A stretch of 64,000 nucleotides of DNA from Strobilurus pachycystidiatus (lineage: Eukaryota > Basidiomycota > Agaricomycetes > Agaricales > Physalacriaceae), in assembly GCA_019915135.1 (NCBI GenBank), contig JAHLMK010000017.1, positions 558,001 to 622,000 of the forward strand, given 5' to 3'. A model generated the notes under the pieces. That model was given only the letters and a program-made list of their open reading frames with translations. It was not told where the DNA came from and did not search any database. Shown here in pieces: positions 21,516 through 34,900 of the stretch; position 1 is the stretch's first letter, and each line of letters opens with the position of its first letter. A program made the position numbers and the translations under genes.

Positions 21516-24500
21516 TCATAGTGTTTCCCATCCTCCAGAGTCCAAGGAACTCTCAAGCTTCCGTGCTATGACGGTAGGTATACCATGCGTCAACCACGTC
21601 TTTCGAACATCTTCCCACCGAGGTTGATGGATATACTGTCGTCGTCCGCGCCTATTGAGCCATCAAGAGTCAACTGCAGCTGAATGAGACAAAGAGAAGG
21701 GAGTACGGACCTCATCGAAACATCAATCTCTCCATGAACATCTAGATATGGCGACTGGGAGAATGTGCCTTTGTCGGCGTAGAGGTACAGTATTGTACAC
21801 CGCTTCACAAGGAAAAATATGCCGATAACACCTCCGCATCTGCACGACATCAGTCTTGTTCTGCGCAGAAGGTATGAAAGACTTACTCCCGTGTATGCAT
21901 GTTGCACTCCCCGCGTCCATCCTTCGAGTCGCTCTCCATACAACAGTCACTCTGCATGCAGCAAGTGGTCCCACAAAGAAGACAGATCGCCGCATCGACA
22001 GGCATCGTGTTACACTTGTTACATGTGAGGGTTCTTTCACGGTCTAAGAACAGATTATCGAGCACTATCGGTAGCCGCGCTAGCCGATATATGCTAGGCG
22101 AGTCCAGGGACACACCAAAGTTCAGTGGCGAAGCAGCGTGCGAATGCCCGTAGTGGGCGCACCATCCAGAAAGAGCATTCTGCAGGGTGTCTTGGTTCGG
22201 CAAGTCCGAAAGAAGTGGTATCCCCAGCATCGAGAGAAGCCTGTTGTATTCGGGTGCCGAAGGATCTGCTGTTGCTGGTGTGGGGAAGGAGGCGGGCGAA
22301 ACAGCGCGACATAATATGGCAGCTTTGCGGAGAAACGGGAGGGTGAAGGCATACATCAGTTTCTCGATCCTGGCCTCGCCAAATGTTTCGAAAGCTAGAG
22401 TTGCTGTGTGTTCGAAAACAGGTGAATGCCGAACAACCGACATGAAGAACATTCGAACGTCGCCAAAGACGTCGTCGTGTGCGCGAGGCACGGGAGGTGT
22501 GGAACTGAACGATCGTACTTTGTTGAGAACAAAGACAAGACCGATGACGGTGCGCGCTAGACATGCATAGTATGTCAAAATCAACACATGCCGCAAAATC
22601 CCAGGCGCCACCACAGCCGTCTCGATGAGGAGTGTAAATGGGTCCCGAAGAAGCAACGGATATGAGTACGAAGTCAATGAGCTGCGGCTCCATTCCGGTA
22701 ACAGTCGCTTGATGATTGCCTGCCTCACCGAATCCCGACCTTCGTCAGGTCGGCCACGATAATGCATGCCCATTAACCTCGCTAGGCAAGATATCAGGCC
22801 GCGAATCATGCGTGACTGGGATTCGGTCAGGTTGTCGACCGCAAAGCCAGTCAGAGAGTCCGTGCCACGCATGCTGATCTCGATTGCACCGATGGTGTAT
22901 CCAAGAAGCTCTTCAGGAAGATACACACCAGCACCACGCTCGCCCGACTCGGGCTCAGGACGTTCACGAAGGTGACGGGTTTGCTGAGAGACGGTCTTGG
23001 AGACAGCCATGACAGTGTCAATCATCTTCAACGGCTCCGTACCCTCTATCTTCTCCAGCGCGCGCATGGTCGAGGAATAGACAGGATCCTGTGCACTCCA
23101 GAACACGAACTCTCCCGTACCAGATCGAAATTGAAGATTGTTGGTGAATGTGTCGGGACGAGACTTCAAGATGCTGATGCCCGCAGAACGTATCCAGTCC
23201 GGGAAGGGCGTAGTGTTCTGGGGCACCGTCGATGGTCCGTGTACAGGAAGTATAACGTTCCCAAGACTTTTGCACAGCGGACAGATGTACTCCTTCCGCG
23301 CAATGCTTTCAGGGTGATTCCGCGTCGCTTGTGATCGGTGGCGTTGCCGTATGGACGCATTGTACACATGGAAGCACTCGAGATGCATCATATGGCTGCA
23401 CACCGATGCGCACATGCCGAAGCGGGTGTATTGCGGAGGGAATCCTTCGAAGTTTGCCGATACACCTGTTTTGGTGTCTTGGAGTTCGACGTCGGGAGGG
23501 GGGAAAGTGGTGTTCATGGTGGACGTCGAGCGGTCCAGGGATACAGGTGTGGACAGCGCGTCCTTAAGATGATTGACGCTGAACCCGTCAGGCTGCTTGC
23601 GGATGAACCTACTTGCTTGCAGCATCCCAAGCATCCCAAAGATTTTTGACGAGTTGACGTTGAGATCCTCCTGGCATACTATGCACGTCCCATAAGAAAG
23701 TGGTTGATCCTGGGTATCGTCCAACATCATGTCGTCGTCTTCGTCATCCACATCGTCAAAGTTGATAGCGAAGCTCGCCTGCTGAGCTTTCATCTGCTTC
23801 ATGATAGCCTCCTGCCTAGCCTTGGCCGCGCGTTTCTTCATCTCGTCCGCGTCCGGTGCAGGCGTCAGAGACACATCCGGAACGTGGCGGCGACTCTGAA
23901 CCTCTTCAGGGACGTGGGAGGCCATCTGTTCAAGTATCCACCGGACCCTCGGTTTGTAGGCTTTGTATTTATCGTGGTACTCGAGGGTGCAAAGGACATC
24001 CACCAGGCATCTACCTTCCTCGAAAGTCTTGAGCGGGCAGAGATTGCTGAAGAGCGAGCCGCGCTCAACAAGAGCGAGCATGACGAGATGGATAGCCTGG
24101 TCCAAGATCGCTTCGGCGCTGGGAGGTGCTTCTCCTGTCTCTTCCGTGGCGGCAAGCACATTATAGATGCAATAGAACATCACTTGCAAGAGAGCCTCGC
24201 TTTCGAATGACGACGCCATGATAGCAAACGGTCCTTCGGCGATGCCAATCGGGCTGGGAATGAGAACGGGCTCTCGCACGCCAGTCTTCTTCCGCAGGCG
24301 GTTCAGCAGTATACCCTCCACCTCCTCCCTCTTGTTCCGCGAGTAATGGTAGAAGAAAGGGTTCACATCGTCGAACACTTCGTCTTTCAGCTCGTACACC
24401 CCAGTGTCGTTTATGGATTCCGGCGAACGGAAGTTCGCCACCTCCATCAGGACCTTCTCAAAGTGTATATCCTCGACCAACCGCTCAGCCACTCTCTTCA

Positions 24501-27214
24501 CCAGATCGGTATAGGAGCAAGGGCCGAGGGCAAGGGCATGAATAATCTCCCGGCGGATTTGGATGGGGACGGGCAATTTCGAGGCATTAGAGTCTTCGCT
24601 GAGGATGGTGATGAAGATGTAGAGCACTTCCTCCACCATGCTGGCCAGCTGGGGACCTTCGTACAACGGATGCAGGGTGGCACCAGAGAAGTACCCGACC
24701 AAACCGAAGCGTTCCAAGATAGTGACGATGACAGTGTTGGGATCGAGCACCGCCAAAGCAATTTGAAGGACGAAGAGATCCTGGTCGTAGCAAAGCTCCC
24801 GAAGCATGAAGTCCCGGTAGTGCAGCAATTGTCCACGGATCGCGAAGCCGTTGCGGACCCAGAGGCCTGTCCGAATCTGCGCGATCATGGCGAGAACTAC
24901 GGTAACGATCAGTGTCTTTTTCTTTACCAGGAGGAGATTCCGTACCTCGAAGTGGAAAATCAATCACAGTCAAGATGGCCTGCTCACTGGCCTGCCTCAA
25001 CATGACGTCCCTCACACCCGACATCCCAACCTCTTTCAACTGCGCGTCACCTAACAGCCCTACATGCTTCCACAGCTCCGCAAGAAGCCAATGCAAAGAA
25101 TGATGGAAACTCGTCCACCCCTCCGCCACATCAAACTTGATCACCTCATAAGACGCGTCCCCGAACCACACCTTGTGGAACAGGATGGGCATATACTTCG
25201 TACGATCTAACACCGGCCTGTCCTCCGCCAGAGTGCACACCATCAGGATATTGTGCACGACGGTGTTGATCGCGCTGACGAGCTCCGCAGTGGACGCGTG
25301 CTTGAACGCCTCGCCGTACACCTTGATCACCCTCGACAGAGAAAGCGTCACGTTGAAAACGCTGATCCACGCGTCCGTCTCGTACTCGACGTGGTTCGTT
25401 GCCGCCCGCTTGTTCGGGTTGAGACACATAAACAGCTGGCACGTCTTGGCAAACTGCACGATGTAGTCGCGATTGTGGACGATCATTTTTTGGACGGGCG
25501 TGTTGTGGCAAAGGTAGCGCAGGTCGCTGAAGACGGGCATGAACCGTTTGGACTTGAATGGGGACGCATCGACGTCCAGTATCGCAGTGCTCATTGGAGG
25601 GTAGACTATCCGCTTATCGACGATCTGGTTGGTGAAGAAGGAGGTGATGATGGCAAGAAGACGGGAGATGATCTTGTAATTGCGCACTATGTGGGCGGCC
25701 ACCGAGGGGGTGGTGAACAACTGCAAGGCGAAGTATTTGATGGATGTTTCCGCTTCGTGATCGACCAGCAGGTAGGCGTCTATGACACGATGATAAACGC
25801 TTGCAAAGTGGCCGGCTGTGAGAATGATGTTAGCTTGCCTAATATCAAAGGAAGGTCTCATGTACGCACCAATAGCAAGTTTGTGGGGTTGACTTAGAGC
25901 AAGTACAGACGTATAGACCTCCCTGAGATTGAGTCGAGGTTTCTTCCATAGCCTTGCATGATAGAGGAATAGTATGTCTATTCTTGCTGGGACGTTGGTA
26001 ACATCAGGAAGGGAGTGCAGAGCCGAGGGCGGATTATTGAAGGCTGTCCTCCGTCGGGCAAGCAGCTCCTCTGATATAACCTCGCGTAGAATGAGGGTAT
26101 CGCCTCCAAGACGACTGGCGGTAAGATCCAGCAGCCATTCGATGATGACACATGCCACCTGCTCGCGGAAAGTGTCATATGCACGGCGCACAGTGACTCC
26201 AAGGTCAATGGTGCTCAGGGCCTGTGCAATGTCCAGCAGCTTGTTCGAATTGCCGCCCGCCTCGATGATATCGCGGCCAGTTTCGTCTATGCGATGGGCG
26301 GCATCGGACGCGTCCTCGGGTGACCGCCCGGTCTTGTCGCATAGCAGCTTGATGACCTCGTCAAAAGAGTGTTTCTCGTCGTTCCACAGGATGACGCAAA
26401 ACTGGTCCTTCATCATCGGATCCGCGGAGGGCTGTTTGCGCATCTCGATGTCTGACTTTGGGACGACAGGCTCGTCGGGGGAGTAGTCCAGTGTGTCGAG
26501 GATGAAATCGAGGGCATACCCGATGGTCTTGTTCATGCTCTCGCGGAGATCGGGTGGGACGAACACGCGATTGGGGAAGTTCTTGACGGAGGGAATGGCG
26601 CTTGTGGTCGGGGTAGGGATGTCGGACATGTGGTCGTCGTCGGGCGGGTGGTACGGACAGCCGATGGGCTGCCGCCACGCCTCCTCGTCGCCGCAATCGC
26701 AACACCCGCCCGACTGCTGGGCGATGAAGAAGCTGACGTTGTGGCCGGTGTGGTCGGTGGCGTGGAAACATCGCGGACAAAGGACGCAGCTGTCGTCCAA
26801 CGCGCAATCTCTGGCCGTTCAGTCAATATCAACGGACGGATGGATGACGAAACTGCGGACTGACTTGCACCGGAAACAGCTCTCGCCCTTCTTCAGGATC
26901 TGCCCGCATGGCCGGCCAGGCAAAACGGGCGCCTCCTTGCCCGCGCCACAGAAACCGAGGCTCTGCTGTACCTCGCTCAGCGTCGCATTGAGCGGCAGGC
27001 TTGAATTGGAATTGGGCAGGAACAGGTGCGCATACGACCCCCAGAACGCGTCGTACAGCTCGGACAGCACCTCCGCCCTGGTCGCGGGCGAGAAGACGTT
27101 CTTGCGCGAGGCGGGCATCGTCTCCAGCACGAAGCGGAGATGTGACAGAGGGTCGGTACCCCGCTCACGCATGCCAGATGGCAGGAACTTGGAGAGCGAG
27201 GACAGGGCTGACAT
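21516..27214 (-). CDS. UBR1: UBR1-type N-recognin E3 ubiquitin ligase
   Basis: UBR1 recognises destabilising N-terminal residues and ubiquitinates substrates with Rad6/Ubc2. The start at 27214 gives MSALSSLSKFLPSG. The UBR box spans an intron: GRPCGQILKKGESCFRCK, then CALDDSCVLCPRCFHATDHT, HNVSFFIAQQSGGCCDCGDE and WRQPIGCPYH, giving the expected Cys/His zinc ligands. A long helical body follows, with FASVYHRVIDAYLLVDHEAE, DWIL-type repeats and LRELCYDQDLFVLQIA. The RING region reads CIVCQEDL, FGMCASVCSHMMHLECFHVY and YICPLCKSLGN, with a long insert between Cys pairs as is usual in UBR1. The C-terminal UBLC cap has CNKCNTMPVDAAICLLCGT and, after two introns, HGIPTVIARKLESSLDSGGW before the stop at 21516. 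The length of roughly 1,800 residues fits the family. It shares a short divergent promoter with the CX9C gene. Confidence 0.95.
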
Positions 27215-27381
27215 GGGGGGAGGCAGAGAGACGGGACGGGATGGTCGTAAAGATCGTTGACGCGGTCGTTGCCGCCGCTGCCGTCGTCGTGGTCGTCGTG
27301 GTCGAGTATTGGTGAGCAATTGCAAGGCGATGTGGCCAGAAAGGGAGTTGCGGCATCCGGGCCGGTGGTTCTCCAGCTCTC
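27215..27381. promoter_or_regulatory. Divergent promoter, UBR1 / CX9C gene
   Basis: Only 167 bp separate the start codons of the divergently transcribed UBR1 and twin-CX9C genes, so both 5' leaders and promoters must lie here. It contains a CGTCGT/GGTCGT-rich run at about 27255-27305. I see no clear TATA box. Confidence 0.55.
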
Positions 27382-27631
27382 ATGCCTTCCACCACCACTG
27401 CCGCCGTTCAGCGGCCTTTGAAGAGGCTCGCTGTCCATTCGACGACGACCTGCGCCACACAAGCCAGCGTATATGGCAAATGCATCTTGGCGACCTACAC
27501 CGACGTCAGGAAAGACGTGTGCAAGGACGAATTCCTCCGGTTCGGTCAATGTCTACGCGACGCGGTGAGTGCTGACCCAGCTTGTTCGGAGCCATGATTT
27601 AAAGTGGTATTAGATGAAGCGAAATTGGTAG
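27382..27631 (+). CDS. Twin-CX9C mitochondrial protein, NDUFAF8-like
   Basis: A small intermembrane-space or matrix type protein. The start at 27382 gives MPSTTTAAVQRPLKRLAVHS. Exon 1 ends at 27564 (donor GTGAGT) and a 49-nt intron ends at 27613, giving the C-terminus DAMKRNW and a stop at 27631. About 66 residues. Two CX9C motifs are visible: CATQASVYGKC and CKDEFLRFGQC, separated by ILATYTDVRKDV. This spacing and the motif ends (YGKC; KD.C..EF...C) resemble metazoan NDUFAF8/C17orf89, a complex I assembly factor that works with NDUFAF5. Reading through the intron would give a longer but less typical tail. Function is inferred from the pattern; another CX9C assembly factor is possible. Confidence 0.7.
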
Positions 27632-27683
27632 ATTCCTATACAACACGACATAGATAAATATACAAGTGAAGTCCGTCCCATTG

Positions 27684-28494
27684 TCATTCGTCCACATGTC
27701 GAGTGTCTAAACTTCCTGGCACAGTCCTCGTCGATGTCGCCGCCGCCGCCGCATCTGTCGCCTCTCTGCGTTGAGCTCTGGCTCGTATTAGCGTCATGGG
27801 CAATGACCACGGTGTAGTGTTGGGCAAGGGAAGGACAGATTCGCGGGCGGGGGTACTGGTGACTGGGACAGTTGATTCTTTCAGTCGTCTGAGGATGTGT
27901 GCCCACGTCAAATCAATAATATACGGCGGTGTTTTTGACATGTCGAGGTTCGCCGTCGGCAGCGAGGGTGAGGACGGTGGCGGGAGCAGCGTGTCCTGGA
28001 CGTCCGAGTTTTCGATGACGTGAATCTCGAAGGCAATGGTCGAAAGCAGCATCTGCAGAAAGATGATGGTGACATCCAGTGTGACGAGCTGTAGCCTGGA
28101 TGGGACGTAGGCTGGCAAGGATATTGAGATGGATGACTGAATAGCTCCTGCTCGACCCACTTGTGATGAAATCAAGAACAATGCTCCTGCCCGTCGCGGG
28201 CCCCTCCGTCGCGTGTGACCATGTCCCGTAAAAGTTGAAGAGGACAATGAAGATGTAGTACAAGCGGAGGGTGCGTGTTTGGTCGATTTCTCTCGTACGA
28301 CTGCAATGCTGCTGGACGAGGAGGCGGAGGAGGAGCGTCCATATTGATGGCGACATAAAGAAGGACAAGGCGAGCAGCTGGTACAGCAGGCTGTCGAGCT
28401 GGTCGATGTCGGGTTAGATGAGCAGCGTAGCTTCGTTCGGCGGACTCACCGAGGAGACGATGTGCATCCGTTGTGCATAGTAGCGCTTGTGCAT
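27684..28494 (-). CDS. DUF1746 multi-pass membrane protein (Dsc4-like candidate)
   Basis: The ATG at 28494 gives MHKRYYAQRMHIVSS. After an intron comes LDSLLYQLLALSFFMSPSIW, then TRTLRLYYIFIVLFNFYG and GRSIVLDFIT. A second intron joins to YVPSRLQLVTLDVTIIFLQM and LLSTIAFEI. This order matches the fungal DUF1746 domain, which is found in the DSC (Golgi/ER ubiquitin ligase) complex subunit 4 of fission yeast; the link to DSC is from family knowledge and not shown here. Three or four hydrophobic segments lie in the first ~150 residues. The C-terminal ~110 residues are hydrophilic (Pro/Ser/Thr/Ala-rich, ending SLDTRHVDE). An upstream coding exon is possible, since the frame stays open for 17 codons before the ATG. 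Confidence 0.7.
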
Positions 28495-28902
28495 GTCATA
28501 CAGCGAATTTCCGCGTGAAATGGCCGCGATGCGTGCGGAGTGACTGTTCTGAGCCTTGGCAGTGTCCTAATCCATCAATTGACGGTGACAGGAAGGAGGG
28601 AAGGCGCTGCACGTGGGAACGGATACATCCCCAAAGCAGCTTGCTCAGCCCGCTTCCATTACGGCGCTGATTTCACCAATGAAATGCGCATTTCCCTCTC
28701 TTTCAAAGCATACATAGGTATCTACTTAGTACTAGGTGATGCATGGCTACAATCTGCTGTTCCTCGGATGCGCGGTCCGAGCATCCGCATTCGCCAGAAG
28801 CTATTCCTTTGTCAGCAACATTGACGGTTGCGCGCACCACCACCGACGCCGACGTTTTTGACGCTGTGGGCCGCGCCAGTGAATGGCCCGTAGTCGGCCG
28901 TT
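28495..28902. promoter_or_regulatory. Divergent promoter, DUF1746 / CSF1-like
   Basis: 408 bp separate the two divergent start codons. No TATA box or convincing ORF is visible. It presumably carries the 5' leaders of both genes. Confidence 0.45.
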
Positions 28903-31900
28903 ATGCTCGACCATCTCGTTCTCATAGCCTGTGCCTGCGTCGGTCTCGCTACCATCTTCTACATTTTCTACTGGAACCGTCTGCTCGCCGCGCTCGTTAG
29001 CCTTGTCATTCGGTTTCTTTACTGGTCACAAGGCGCCTCGTCCAGCGTATGGGTGCATATAGGTGCATTGCATGTCCATCCGTTCTGCGTAGATACTCAT
29101 ATGCAAGCAGGAGCTGTACAGGTATCGCTTCTGAGCGGCCGAATATTCCTCAAGGACATCCGATACCATTCCAGCAATCAGACCATCCGCATAGTCCAGG
29201 CGCAGGTCATATGGAAATACTGGCTTCGCAGACCGCTGACGGAGGAGAACATTGGTATCATGTTCGGCACGGAGGATGGTATGGATCCTGGTCCATTTAC
29301 CTCCGGAGTTGGCTCATGCACCGTTCCCAGGCCTGTCCTCGAGAAAGAGCAGTCCCTCTTGTCGCATCCAAGTCTCGCTGCATGGCTTTGAATGGTTCAT
29401 ATACAACAGGACGGCCGCGTTTGAGAATATCCTATCTCAAATGGCGTCCCAGGAGTCTCCCAACAACAAGAGCCGCCGGAGTGTTGACACGCGCCAGTCG
29501 GTGCAAACATTTACACCAGCAGGTGCGCCACCATATCTCTGCAATAATCTTCTCTACTAATGATGTTCTCGGAAGACTTTGGCACACCCATTCAGCCATC
29601 GTTGGTGGTCGGTGCTTTGCGCATCAGGACACCCAGAGCCGTGCAGGACTTCTTCGCCTGGCTTCGTCGACAACTACCCAACCTCGACCCCAAGGAGCTC
29701 ATGCCAATCGGGATTGACGTTACCAAGGGTGTCGTCCTCTGCGGCAATAACTCTACCCCCAGTCTTCTGGTAGCCGAATTCGAGTCAACGACTGGAACAT
29801 TCGGGATCACTCAGGTAGGTAGGCTCAAGTGGAGTGGATAGCATGCTCATTAACGGAATACCAGTCGAGGTCCAAGTTCGATTTGTACAAGCAGCTGCTC
29901 ACGCTGAGTTTCCGAAATGCTCTTATCCATTACGTCGAGAACAAGCAGTATGGAGACAACATGCCGGCTATCGGAGAGATGGTCAGCGACCAGGCCGACC
30001 TGTGAGTATGCCTTTTTCATGCATTCCTAACATTCATCCAAATTCTCATCCCTTAAGGTACGGTAATCTCGCGTCCATACGGACCTACATGGGCTACCAC
30101 CGCTTCGGCAAAATCTGGCGGAAACTCCGACTGTACTCTTTCTTCAGCAAGTACATTAGCAGACAAGCCGCGCCGCGCCACCACGGACGGAGTTTCATGC
30201 GCAAAGCCAAGAAGAGTCTAGATGAGAGCACTCCCGTTGGGGTGGACTTTGCGAATGTGGAGTACGCTATTGAGAGGAAGATATTGTCGACGCCGTCCTT
30301 AGAGTTGTCGTACTACGCGGATGCTGTTGGAGAGGTACCGCCGCTGCACCTACACACTGATCAAGCGGGTGTGGACTTGATTGGGAATGGAGACGCGGGG
30401 CCGGAGTGGGGCGTTGATATGATTATACGGGGTGGGTACATTCGGTATGGGCCGTGGGCGGACCGACAAAGGTATATACTTGCGACATCGCTCCCACAGT
30501 CTTACTGATTGTTATCTGCAGGGGTGAGTTACAGAAGGCGTTCTTTCCGCCCGCGTTCCACGATGTGGAAGAGACTGGGCGGCTGCAGCCTGGTGATGAG
30601 CGTCTTTGGACTCATCTCCGCGTCTTTGTTGAACTCCGCGAGGACACCACCTTGCACATACCCTTCCGCGAGGCTTCCAAGGTTGGTAACACTATCGTGG
30701 ACCGCTATGAGTCGATCCATTGATTACTTCCTCAGAACTGGCAATGGGATGGTCTCATCGACATGCCAAACCGCCCCAAGAAGCGAGACCACGCTGTGAT
30801 CCGGTTGTGCGCGGGGGACCAGTCGTCTGTGTCTTACACAATGCCTATGATCGCTGGGCCACAAGGCTACGAACCGACTGTGGAGGTTCATTTGGACACT
30901 GTCGCCGTCACGTCGAGTCTCAACGATATACGGCTTATCAGCGCAGAGTCTTGTCGTGTAAGTCTTGAACGACATTCGTACCTGGACCGCGCTGATGGCT
31001 CACAGGTTCGATGCGAATTGCCGTCGCCGCTAAAATGGAACGCTCCGAGGAAATGGGAGATCGCCATATCGATTCGGCAGCCTGTGCTGTATCTGTTGAG
31101 AGACCATATCAACATGTTCACGGATTTGGGCAAGGATTGGGCTTCGGGTCCGCCGAGCGACTTCTTGCGCTTTGTACCTACCTTGTATAGCGTGCAAGTC
31201 GACTTGCACAGGTTTGAGCTCAATCTCTACTCGAACGACCACAATATCATCGACAAGCCTTTGGTGAGGGGTGACAATGGTATGCTTTTGCGTACTTTTC
31301 CCTAGTTCATTATTGACCATCGTCTTGATTAGCTTTTGTCACTCTGCGAGGAAAGATTCTCCATCACGAAATGAAGATACCGTCTGCTATCTTCCGTCCT
31401 GCGATGACCAACATTCCCATCATCGTCGATGCTCCGGACGCGTCTGTCAGTCTTTCGCTTCCGAAGTGGCATACACACGCTCTTCACGCTCCGGAGAATG
31501 GGACCCACATCGGAGTATTACATCTGCATCTCGATGCATCATACCGCTATTTTGCTGCCGTCCAGGACGACCATGTCGAACAACTCACCCTCAATTTCGC
31601 GGTCAGTTGTTCCGATATACTTTCTAGTGGATCTTAATGAACTTGAACTCTTAGTTGAGAAATGTGGCATTCAAAGCTCTAGGCTGGTCAATCCGGTATT
31701 TCATGAACATCCAGCAAAACTACTTTGGCGCTTTCACACACTTTTCGACGTTGTACGAGTATTTGGAGAGGCGGAGTCGCGGTCTTCCTCCAGGGGATCC
31801 CGACCTCGACAAATACCGACCTGGCACCGTGAGAACAATCCTTTTCCCTATTTGGATTACACCTTATTGATCCCGACGTTCCGTGCAGTCGAATATGATG

Positions 31901-34900
31901 CAAGTCGTGTTGACTCTGCAAGTGACGAATGCGTGTATGATCCTTCCTGCTGGACTGCCTGGATACGAAAAGTCCAACGTCACTGGACCTTCTGGAGATT
32001 CCGATATTGGAAATTGTCTGACATTGGACTTCCCTGAGCTGCAGATTTATCTACGGTTGCATGATTATTACATGGGTAGGGTTTTGATTCGATTCGACGC
32101 GTCAGAACGCGTGTTTACGTGTTTCCAGACTTTTCGTTGAATGTGGCGACGATTTCTGGCCGTGTTCTACAGAAGTGCCCCGAGATTGTCTCATACGCTC
32201 TGAATCAAGCTTCCAAGAGGTCTATGGTGCTAATCGATGGTCAGTACCTTTCGAACATGAACGTTGCTTATCTCATGTTTCCAAGGTATTGACATAACTG
32301 CGAACCGACTGTTTGGTCCTCTACCTCGAACCGTGACATACCTTTGTGTGTGGGAGATTCAACTGGGACTTGTGAAGGGCTCTTTCTCAGCGGCGAATGC
32401 TTCAATCATGTCGGCGGCGTTTACGGCTTTCCGCCTCAATTTTTCGGATGCGCCCAATGCGCCTGCCGCGGAGTACATGCCCGCACTCTATCCGGACAGT
32501 GAGTTGAGATCTTTTCTTGCAGTGATTTCATACTGAGCCTCTGTGCAGTCACGTTTGTTAAAATATCTCTCGAAGGCCTAGACATTGTTTGGAAAGCTGA
32601 CGAGTCCGCGACCCATGTTTCCTTACCTTTGGGTCTGAGGATGGATAACAACAATCTCGGGGGGAAATTCCATCGCACTCTGACTGGGATTCGCATCCCG
32701 GAAGCGTCAGTCAAGATACTTGGGAATGTCACGTCGCGCCATAATAATTGGCTTGAGGCCGCCTCCTTATCAGGCGACCTGAGTTTGGACATCTACACCT
32801 CGCCCGCAGGGTGGCGTACAGTGGCTGGCGAACAGCTAGATTTCGTTGATGAGCAGGATGTTTTGACGGGACGAGCTGCAGAGATGTTCAAAGCTCTGTG
32901 GAAGGATCGGGTGTCGGTCAAACGTGATGTCTATTCCTGATCAGAACGTTCATGTCCTTACACTCCTACAGCTTACCATAGACATCGGAATGGTGTTTAC
33001 ATTCCGAGACCGTTACCAGCCTCACAGGCGCGCACGCGTCATGGAAGTGGCAAGGAGAAATCGGCAGCCTCGGCTCCGATGGAGTCCGAATCTGAGGATG
33101 ACCGTTTTGACCGTATGTCAGAGGCTGAGCGTGATGCGCGCGTGGCGTAGGTGGATCACCTTTGGCCTTGAACATGTCCTCATTTAGCTCGCAGGAAAAG
33201 GCGGTCAGAGATAATCGCATCGGTCAAAGAAATCGCGGATGAAGACCCTGATATGAGTGGTGCGGACGAATCTGATGACGACGACGTTAGTGATGGTCAA
33301 GCATCTCATTCAAGTGATTGGTCGGATTCAGGTAACTTGCCGGTCGTACTCAAAAGCGGTGGAACTGACGTGACTATGCAAGGGAGGACCCAGATCAGCC
33401 AAGATCACAGGCACTATTCTCGTTTCACCAGACACTATGGGTGCCAGTTCATCGAATCGCCATCACTATGGGAACAGACTCCCTTCTTCCTCACAAGGGT
33501 GATGGTATCACTCTCGCTCAAATGAAACAATCCTGACATGTAAAGTAGGACTGCAAAATTGGATCCACTCTTCCGTCCGAGACGGCGTCGCCACTCGCCG
33601 GACAAAGCGAACGTTTGCCAGAAAATGATCTCGAAGTTACAATCTTCCGGGCCCTCTGCAAAAATGGCATAGAAATTCGTATTACCCCGATGATGATACC
33701 TATCCTTGGTCATCTCCAAGATGACCTGGAGAAAATTGTGAGGCGGAGAGTCAGATCAACTCGTCTCTCTTCTCATCGTGTTACAGCCGTTTGTGCCAGA
33801 GTCCTGTATTGACGCCATGGTGGCGGGCTGCCTGACGAGCCTTCCGAATCCTCACAAAACGTCGAAGGACCGGAACATAATTGACGTTGAAGTCTCTTCA
33901 TGCCATCTTCACCTCGTCCGGCGCCTCGATGACATGGGTCAAGATGATACAGGATTGGCGGATGTCAGAATCTCGGGGCTCCATGTGGCTGGTTCCCTCC
34001 AGAAGCATGCGAAGCATTTCTCTGCCACATGCAGAGAAGCGCGACTTCAGTTGTCTATCGTTGGCGGTACACCAAAGCCTCACAACGTGCTCATGTCTCT
34101 TGATATGACCGGCTTCATTCTCTGCAGTCATCGACGCGAATTGAAGGCTCGCTGGGGCACTCTGACCAGCAGCCTCACCCATGACCTGCCCGAGTACGCT
34201 CATGCGTTCGCGCTGGGCCTGATGCGAGACCTGAAGGATTTTCACCCTGTCATCAACCGGAGGAAGCGATTTGTATTGCAGAGGAACATTCGGGTAGTCC
34301 GCGGCATCCTGTCCTCTCTCAATGAAGAGATGGTTGTTGATCCGCTGTCCGCTATACAACCATCATACCTCATTCAAAGTGGCGTCCCTCATCACCTGCG
34401 CACTGATCCCTTCTTTCGCTTCCTCTTCCACCTTCGTGATTGTCTGTGGGACATTCAGGACTGGGACGATAAGCCAGCCGCCGATGATCTCGATCTAGAG
34501 TCGCTAATCCCCCTTCTGAAAGAACGTCTACTGGCACTTGATCCCGATTCCTATCACCTATCCCGTCTCAGCCTGCTGGAGCCACTGTTCCCCGAATTGC
34601 GTCGATTCTCCGATGTGCCGGAATCGGTGGAAATGGGATATCCATTCACTGCGCTCAGTGTCAATATGCAGCAGTTCACCATCACCGTCCTCGATCCGGC
34701 GTTTGATACATCTAGCACCCTCGACATGAGGGATTTGGAGTTCTCCGGGCGCGTTCGCTTCCTTGACTTCATCCAGGACCAGTCCTCAGGCAGTCAACTA
34801 TCACTGACACAGGAAGCCCGGCCGGACGTCGTCCGAACATTCGTTGTCACCCTTTCCTTGAGCAGCGCGAAAATCGTCGTCTACCCCCATCTCATGGGAT

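Noticed and set aside
21899..25897. Long plus-strand ORFs inside UBR1
   Set aside because: They are antisense shadows of a gene whose UBR box, RING and C-terminal cap are all clear on the minus strand.
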